Positions 13,913 through 17,188 of a stretch of 17,188 nucleotides of DNA are shown here, piece by piece; position 1 is the first letter of the stretch, and each line of letters begins with the position of its first letter. Under the pieces are notes generated by a model. It saw nothing but the letters and a program-made list of their open reading frames with translations. It was not told the DNA's origin and did no database searches. The stretch is from Bacilli bacterium (GTDB taxonomy: Bacteria > Bacillota_I > Bacilli_A > RFN20 > CAG-288): the NCBI GenBank assembly GCA_900763245.1, contig CAAFJQ010000092.1, forward strand, positions 1-17,188, written 5' to 3'. A program made the translations under genes and the position numbers.

Positions 13913-14587
13913 ATGAAAAACGTCATACCACAGGCATTTGTTTTCGATATGGATGGAACAATAGTTTCAACGGTTGAGGATATTGCAGACAGCGTCAATT
14001 ATTCTCTTAAGCAGCACGGCTTTAAGACACACAGCTATGAAGAGATGACGACCTATCTTGGGAATGGATCGGTCTTATTGATCAAACGGGCTTTAGGAGA
14101 AGAGAACCTCTCCCATTTCGATGAGGTGTTCAATACCTATTATGATTATTATCTGAAGAACTTCTGTGTTAAGACAAAGCCATATAGCGGACTGATTGAA
14201 AGTCTTGAATATGCAAAAAAGAAAGGTATTCTTCTTTTCATATATACGAATAAGCCTCATGATATCGCCAAAGAAGTAGAAAGACACTGTTTCCCTAATG
14301 GCTTATTCGATAGGCTTGTCGGGATTCCGCTCGGTGGCGTTACAAAACCTGATCCTGAAGCGTTTTTCAAAGCGACGGAAGAATATCATCTGGACTATTC
14401 CAAAGTGATGTATTTCGGCGATTCTACAACGGATATAGAGACTGCGCATAATCTTGGCTGTTCTGGCATCTATTCTGTCCTTTGGGGATACAATACAGAA
14501 GAGCAGCTTAAAGCGTATCCTATTCAGCCGACATGCTATTTGACAAAGAGAGAAGAAATCAAAGAAGTTGTAAACGGTCTTATCTGA
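13913..14587 (+). CDS. HAD family phosphatase, phosphoglycolate phosphatase-like
   Basis: This 224-residue protein belongs to HAD subfamily IA. The four catalytic motifs are present: FDMDGT near residues 11-16 with the nucleophile Asp, the threonine in IYTNKP, the lysine in GVTKPDPEAF, and the acidic pair in GDSTTD. A helical cap (SVNYSLKQHGF to KNFCVKTKPY) lies between motifs I and II, as in Gph/PGMB-type enzymes. Substrate is likely a small phosphorylated metabolite; phosphoglycolate is only the closest analogy. ATG 13913 is chosen because AGGAGG (13901-13906) lies 6 nt upstream. The gene stands alone with promoter and terminator, divergent from pot. Confidence 0.9.
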   Translation: MKNVIPQAFVFDMDGTIVSTVEDIADSVNYSLKQHGFKTHSYEEMTTYLGNGSVLLIKRALGEENLSHFDEVFNTYYDYYLKNFCVKTKPYSGLIESLEYAKKKGILLFIYTNKPHDIAKEVERHCFPNGLFDRLVGIPLGGVTKPDPEAFFKATEEYHLDYSKVMYFGDSTTDIETAHNLGCSGIYSVLWGYNTEEQLKAYPIQPTCYLTKREEIKEVVNGLI

Positions 14588-14610
14588 TTTTCCTAAGCTG
14601 AATATTAGAA

Positions 14611-14656
14611 ACCTTGATTGTTTAGGATAACTAGCTTTCAAGGCTTTTCTTTTTTT
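14611..14656 (+). terminator. probable terminator of the HAD gene
   Basis: CCTTGA (14612-14617) pairs with TCAAGG (14638-14643) and is followed by CTTTTCTTTTTTT. The stem is short and the loop long (20 nt). A competing pairing TCCTAA/TTAGGA spans the same region. Position 25 nt after the stop supports a terminator. Confidence 0.55.
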
Positions 14657-14738
14657 GCAAAGTCTTTTTTAAATAGTAAAATTCGCTTACGACTATGACT
14701 GGTGAAAGCGTTATTGAACAAAACTATATAATCTTTCC

Positions 14739-14767
14739 TTGAAAATGTTCTTCGACATCATTACAAT
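14739..14767 (+). promoter_or_regulatory. near-consensus promoter of the guanylate-kinase-like gene
   Basis: TTGAAA (14739-14744), exactly 17 nt, and TACAAT (14762-14767) form a strong sigma-A-type promoter. Transcription would start near 14774, 22 nt upstream of the ATG, which rules out the longer reading frame beginning with the TTG of the -35 box itself. Confidence 0.85.
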
Positions 14768-14795
14768 AGTTTCAACTTTTATTATGGGGGTATGT

Positions 14796-15380
14796 ATGAT
14801 TGTAATTACGGGGCCATCAGCATCTGGTAAAACTGCAACTTGCTATTATCTTCAGGAAAACTATGGAATCAAGAAGGTCATCACGCATACGACACGTCAG
14901 ATGCGCGCGGGTGAAAAAAATGATGTCGACTATCATTTTGTGAGCGAAGAAGAGTTTCAGAAAATGATTGAAAACGATGAATTCGTCGAATATGTGTTTT
15001 ATAACGGAAACCACTACGGTACAAGCAGAAAAGAAGTCAGGATCGATAAATGCATGGCTGTTGAAATCAATGGTGCTATGACCTATAAATCCTTCCATGA
15101 TCCTAAAATCGTACTTTTCCGCCTGAATCTGGACGAGGAGAAATGCCGTGAGAGAATGCTCTTGCGCGGAGATGAGCCGAAAAAGGTTGCTTCTCGAATT
15201 GAAAACGACAAAAAAGCTTTTCATCTCACTCCGGAGATGGAAAAGATGATCGACTGCGATGTCGATACAAAGAACTACGATCTTCCTGAGGTTGCTGAAT
15301 ATATCTATAAGAAATACATTGAGATTCTCAAGGAAAGAGGAATCGACTACGAGAAAGAACTTCAATCGATTGAAAAATAG
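14796..15380 (+). CDS. guanylate-kinase-like P-loop protein
   Basis: This 194-residue protein has the guanylate kinase layout: P-loop GPSASGKT at residues 6-13, then THTTRQMRAGEKNDVDYHFV (compare T-T-R-x-R-x-G-E-x-x-G-x-D-Y in Gmk), FVEYVFYNGNHYGTS, and a lid/Arg region ERMLLRGDEPKKVASR. It departs from housekeeping Gmk where DIDWQGA should be; here the strand reads MAVEINGAMTY. It also lacks the glycine between GE and the DY pair (EKNDVDY). Phosphorylation of GMP or a related nucleotide is therefore likely but not assured, and a canonical gmk may exist elsewhere in the genome. ATG 14796 is chosen for the GGGGG site 5 nt upstream and its own promoter. The stop codon lies inside the terminator stem. 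Confidence 0.8.
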   Translation: MIVITGPSASGKTATCYYLQENYGIKKVITHTTRQMRAGEKNDVDYHFVSEEEFQKMIENDEFVEYVFYNGNHYGTSRKEVRIDKCMAVEINGAMTYKSFHDPKIVLFRLNLDEEKCRERMLLRGDEPKKVASRIENDKKAFHLTPEMEKMIDCDVDTKNYDLPEVAEYIYKKYIEILKERGIDYEKELQSIEK

Positions 15381-15402
15381 AGAGGCGACTCTCTATTTTT
15401 CT
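15372..15402 (+). terminator. terminator overlapping the stop codon of the guanylate-kinase-like gene
   Basis: AAAAATAGAGAG and CTCTCTATTTTT form a perfect 12-bp stem with a GCGA tetraloop; the outer A/T pairs double as U-tract. The TAG stop at 15378-15380 is part of the 5' arm, so the last codons and the terminator share sequence. The A-run/U-run symmetry could let it work in both directions. Confidence 0.88.
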
Positions 15403-15574
15403 TCTCGCGTGAAACCATAGGGTGTGTCAAGGGGTTGTTTCTGATTGTTTGAGACATGCTTTCTTTTTTTATTGCCCCCTCTTTTTTCGATGATTGGATG
15501 AAATCAGACGTTGTTCATATACCCTTTGCTTTTCAAGTTGTTTACTATTTTCCCTTCTTTTGCGGTTTCTCGCT

Positions 15575-15580
15575 TACAAT
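15575..15580 (+). promoter_or_regulatory. -10 box of the Y-family polymerase gene, implying a leaderless mRNA
   Basis: TACAAT lies exactly 6 nt before the ATG of the polymerase gene, the same spacing as at the ATP-grasp gene. No ribosome binding site is visible. A good -35 box is not evident (CCCTTC at 17 nt), so this is less certain. No LexA-type GAAC-N4-GTTC site is visible in the upstream 186 bases. Confidence 0.45.
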
Positions 15581-15586
15581 TGACTT

Positions 15587-16846
15587 ATGAAACGTAACGA
15601 CAGAGTGATACTTGCCATCGATCTGAAGTCCTTTTATGCTTCTGTTGAGTGTATCGACAGAGACATGGATCCTTTTACGACACCGCTTGTCGTTGCGGAT
15701 GAAGACAGGGGAGACGGGACGATCGTCCTTGCTGCTTCTCCTTATATAAAGGCCAAATACGGCGTCAAATCGCGCTGTAGGCTTTATGAGGTGCCTAAGA
15801 ACATCGAAGGCCTTATCATTGCACAGCCGAAGATGAAACGCTATCTGGAGATGAGCGCAAGAATCAATGATATCTATCTTGAATATGTCAGTGAAGAAGA
15901 TCTCTTTGTCTATTCTATCGATGAGTCGTTTCTCGATGTCACAAGGTATCTGAAAAGAAACAAAGATACGCCTAAAAGCTATGCGAGGAAAATCATTGAG
16001 GAGATACGCTCTAAGACAGGCCTTACTGTCACAGCCGGCATCGGACTGAATCTCTTTATGGCAAAGGCTGCGATGGATATAGAGGCCAAACACAATCCCG
16101 ATTTCTTAGCGGAGTGGAATTATGATTCAATTCCAGAGCATCTCTGGAGTGTTTCTCCGCTCAGCAAGATGTGGGGGATCGGAAACAGACTGGAAAAGAG
16201 GCTCAATGCATTAGGCTTCTATTGTGTCGGTGATATTGCAGTGTCCGATCCTGAGTATCTGAAAAAGGAGCTCGGCGTGATCGGAGAAGAGATCTACTAT
16301 CATTCATTAGGCTATGATGATGCGCTGCTTCAGGAGAGCTATCATAGCAAGAATCAGTCCTTGTCCTGCGGACAGGTGCTGCTTCGAGATTATCATAAGG
16401 AAGAGATGATAACGCTCATCCGCGATATGTCCTTGGAGATGTCGGACCGCCTTCATGAAGAAAAGAAATCGGCGAGAAGTTTCTTCCTTTTTCTGCAAAG
16501 GAAAGATCATTCCGGCTATGAGATGAAGATATCGTTTGTGACACCGACAGATTCGGCTGAAAAGATCGGAAGAGAATTTGTCGGAAGATTCATGGAAACG
16601 CAGATTGAAAATGATACGCTTTTCCGTCAGATCTCGATTGTCGCTGTCGATGTCGGAGATAAAAAACATTATCAGATGTCGTTGTTTGAAAAACCACAGG
16701 AAGATAGAAAAATATATGACTTGGAGGAGACATTGATTCAGATCAGAAAGAAATACGGATCTGTCAAAGCGATGCCTTGCTCCGCTTTGTCACTGTCGTC
16801 TACATACTTGAAGAGAAGAAATCAAATAGGAGGACATCACGCATGA
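15587..16846 (+). CDS. Y-family DNA polymerase (UvrX/YqjW-like translesion polymerase)
   Basis: This 419-residue protein is a translesion DNA polymerase. The catalytic carboxylates are present: D12 in AIDLKSFYASVEC, and D112-E113 in YSIDESFLDVT. The palm continues with TVTAGIGLNLFMAKAA, the helix-hairpin-helix thumb with MWGIGNRLEKRLNALGF, and a little-finger domain follows. QMSLF (363-367) near the C-terminus is a beta-clamp binding motif. FYASVEC and a YolD partner place it with UvrX/YqjW of Bacillus rather than classical DinB. The start ATG 15587 fits the family N-terminus, lacks a ribosome binding site, and lies 6 nt after a -10-like box. Its TGA overlaps the next ATG (ATGA). Confidence 0.93.
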   Translation: MKRNDRVILAIDLKSFYASVECIDRDMDPFTTPLVVADEDRGDGTIVLAASPYIKAKYGVKSRCRLYEVPKNIEGLIIAQPKMKRYLEMSARINDIYLEYVSEEDLFVYSIDESFLDVTRYLKRNKDTPKSYARKIIEEIRSKTGLTVTAGIGLNLFMAKAAMDIEAKHNPDFLAEWNYDSIPEHLWSVSPLSKMWGIGNRLEKRLNALGFYCVGDIAVSDPEYLKKELGVIGEEIYYHSLGYDDALLQESYHSKNQSLSCGQVLLRDYHKEEMITLIRDMSLEMSDRLHEEKKSARSFFLFLQRKDHSGYEMKISFVTPTDSAEKIGREFVGRFMETQIENDTLFRQISIVAVDVGDKKHYQMSLFEKPQEDRKIYDLEETLIQIRKKYGSVKAMPCSALSLSSTYLKRRNQIGGHHA

Positions 16847-17151
16847 GAGGAATGATGAAATGGCAGCCGTTCAAATCTCTTACCGGACAGTATAAAGTCC
16901 TGGAAGAACATAAAAGAGAAAGAGAGAAAGTACAGAAGCCAGAATTGTCTGATGATGAGATTGAGGATATCAATAATCTTTTGGTCTCTCTTTCAAAAGG
17001 AGACAGTGTCGATGTGACTTATTTTGATGATGGCAGCATTCTTCATTTCATCGATTCGTTTGTGCGCTGCGATACAATTGAAAGAAAGGTGATGCTTCGA
17101 AGGAAGAACATCGGATTTGATGTCCTTCTGAATCTGAAGAGAGCGGACTGA
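16843..17151 (+). CDS. YolD-like protein, partner of the Y-family polymerase
   Basis: This 102-residue protein begins MRGMMKWQPFKSL, the conserved N-terminus of YolD-like proteins (RGxxKWxPFxSL). The middle (ELSDDEIEDINNLL) is acidic-helical and the rest is beta-rich (DVTYFDDGSILHFIDSFV). YolD-like proteins have been proposed from gene neighbourhood to act as UmuD-like partners of UvrX/YqjW polymerases in Bacillota. AGGAGG lies 7 nt before the ATG, which overlaps the polymerase stop in an ATGA; translation is probably coupled. The rest of the window after it holds only a small ATGTTTT-TAT-AAAACAT dyad (17163-17179) that lacks a U-tract. Confidence 0.88.
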   Translation: MRGMMKWQPFKSLTGQYKVLEEHKREREKVQKPELSDDEIEDINNLLVSLSKGDSVDVTYFDDGSILHFIDSFVRCDTIERKVMLRRKNIGFDVLLNLKRAD

Positions 17152-17188
17152 AAAATATTTTAATGTTTTTATAAAACATAAGTAGTAA

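Noticed and set aside
14739..14795. N-terminal extension of the guanylate-kinase-like frame from a TTG start
   Set aside because: The TTG is part of a near-consensus -35 box and the extension spans the promoter; a GGGGG site and ATG at 14796 fit the family N-terminus.
15545..16093. 182-codon minus-strand frame opposite the polymerase start
   Set aside because: It is antisense to the catalytic palm of the polymerase, with no start signal or recognisable domain.
1..17188. Mollicutes-type code (UGA as Trp), suggested by the mycoplasma-like initiator tRNA
   Set aside because: UGA serves as stop for rnfG, rnfB, the acetyltransferase and others at positions consistent with family ends, and Trp is encoded by TGG.
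1..17188. CRISPR arrays, insertion sequences, prophage or integrase genes
   Set aside because: No regularly spaced repeats, transposase motifs or terminal inverted repeats were found on either strand by eye.

Overview
The window looks like chromosomal DNA of a low-to-moderate GC Bacillota, most plausibly an Erysipelotrichia-like or related Bacilli lineage. This is inferred from gene content and style: strong AGGAGG-type ribosome binding sites, sigma-A-like promoters, a clostridial-order rnfCDGEAB operon, DegV, CatA-like and YolD-like proteins, and heavy AGA use for arginine. UGA is used as a stop several times, so the code is standard rather than the Mollicutes code. No insertion sequence, phage gene, CRISPR array or rRNA is visible.

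Layout. (1) 123-4938 (+): an Rnf ion-translocating electron-transport operon in the order C-D-G-E-A-[four-Cys mini-protein]-B, closed by a strong terminator at 4955-4984. RnfB is only 110 residues and lacks the usual ferredoxin domains; the extra 69-residue membrane protein carries a CX2CX4CH motif like that of RnfB. (2) 5005-6613 (+): a CatA-like acetyltransferase and a DegV fatty-acid-binding protein; the degV promoter contains a perfect inverted repeat. (3) 6735-7360 (-): an initiator tRNA with unusual identity positions, its terminator, and a downstream reading frame with no credible start codon. (4) 7483-8373 (+): a RimK-like ATP-grasp ligase whose promoter implies a leaderless mRNA, convergent with (5) 8416-13573 (-): a complete polyamine ABC transporter operon potABCD with overlapping genes. 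PotA carries an inserted segment and two TOBE-like repeats; PotD is tethered by a C-terminal membrane helix. (6) 13913-14587 (+): a HAD phosphatase. (7) 14796-15380 (+): a guanylate-kinase-like P-loop protein with a near-consensus promoter. (8) 15587-17151 (+): a Y-family DNA polymerase overlapping a YolD-like gene by ATGA; the polymerase also looks leaderless.

How they work together. The Rnf complex couples ferredoxin/NAD redox chemistry to a Na+ or H+ gradient. The Pot system imports spermidine/putrescine at the cost of ATP. The UvrX/YolD-like pair is a translesion-synthesis unit. The other genes appear to be independently promoted housekeeping or accessory units, most closed by their own terminators. 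The most unusual points are the stripped-down RnfB with its Cys-rich companion, the initiator tRNA variant, the two start sites placed exactly 6 nt after a -10 box, and the enlarged PotA/PotD proteins.
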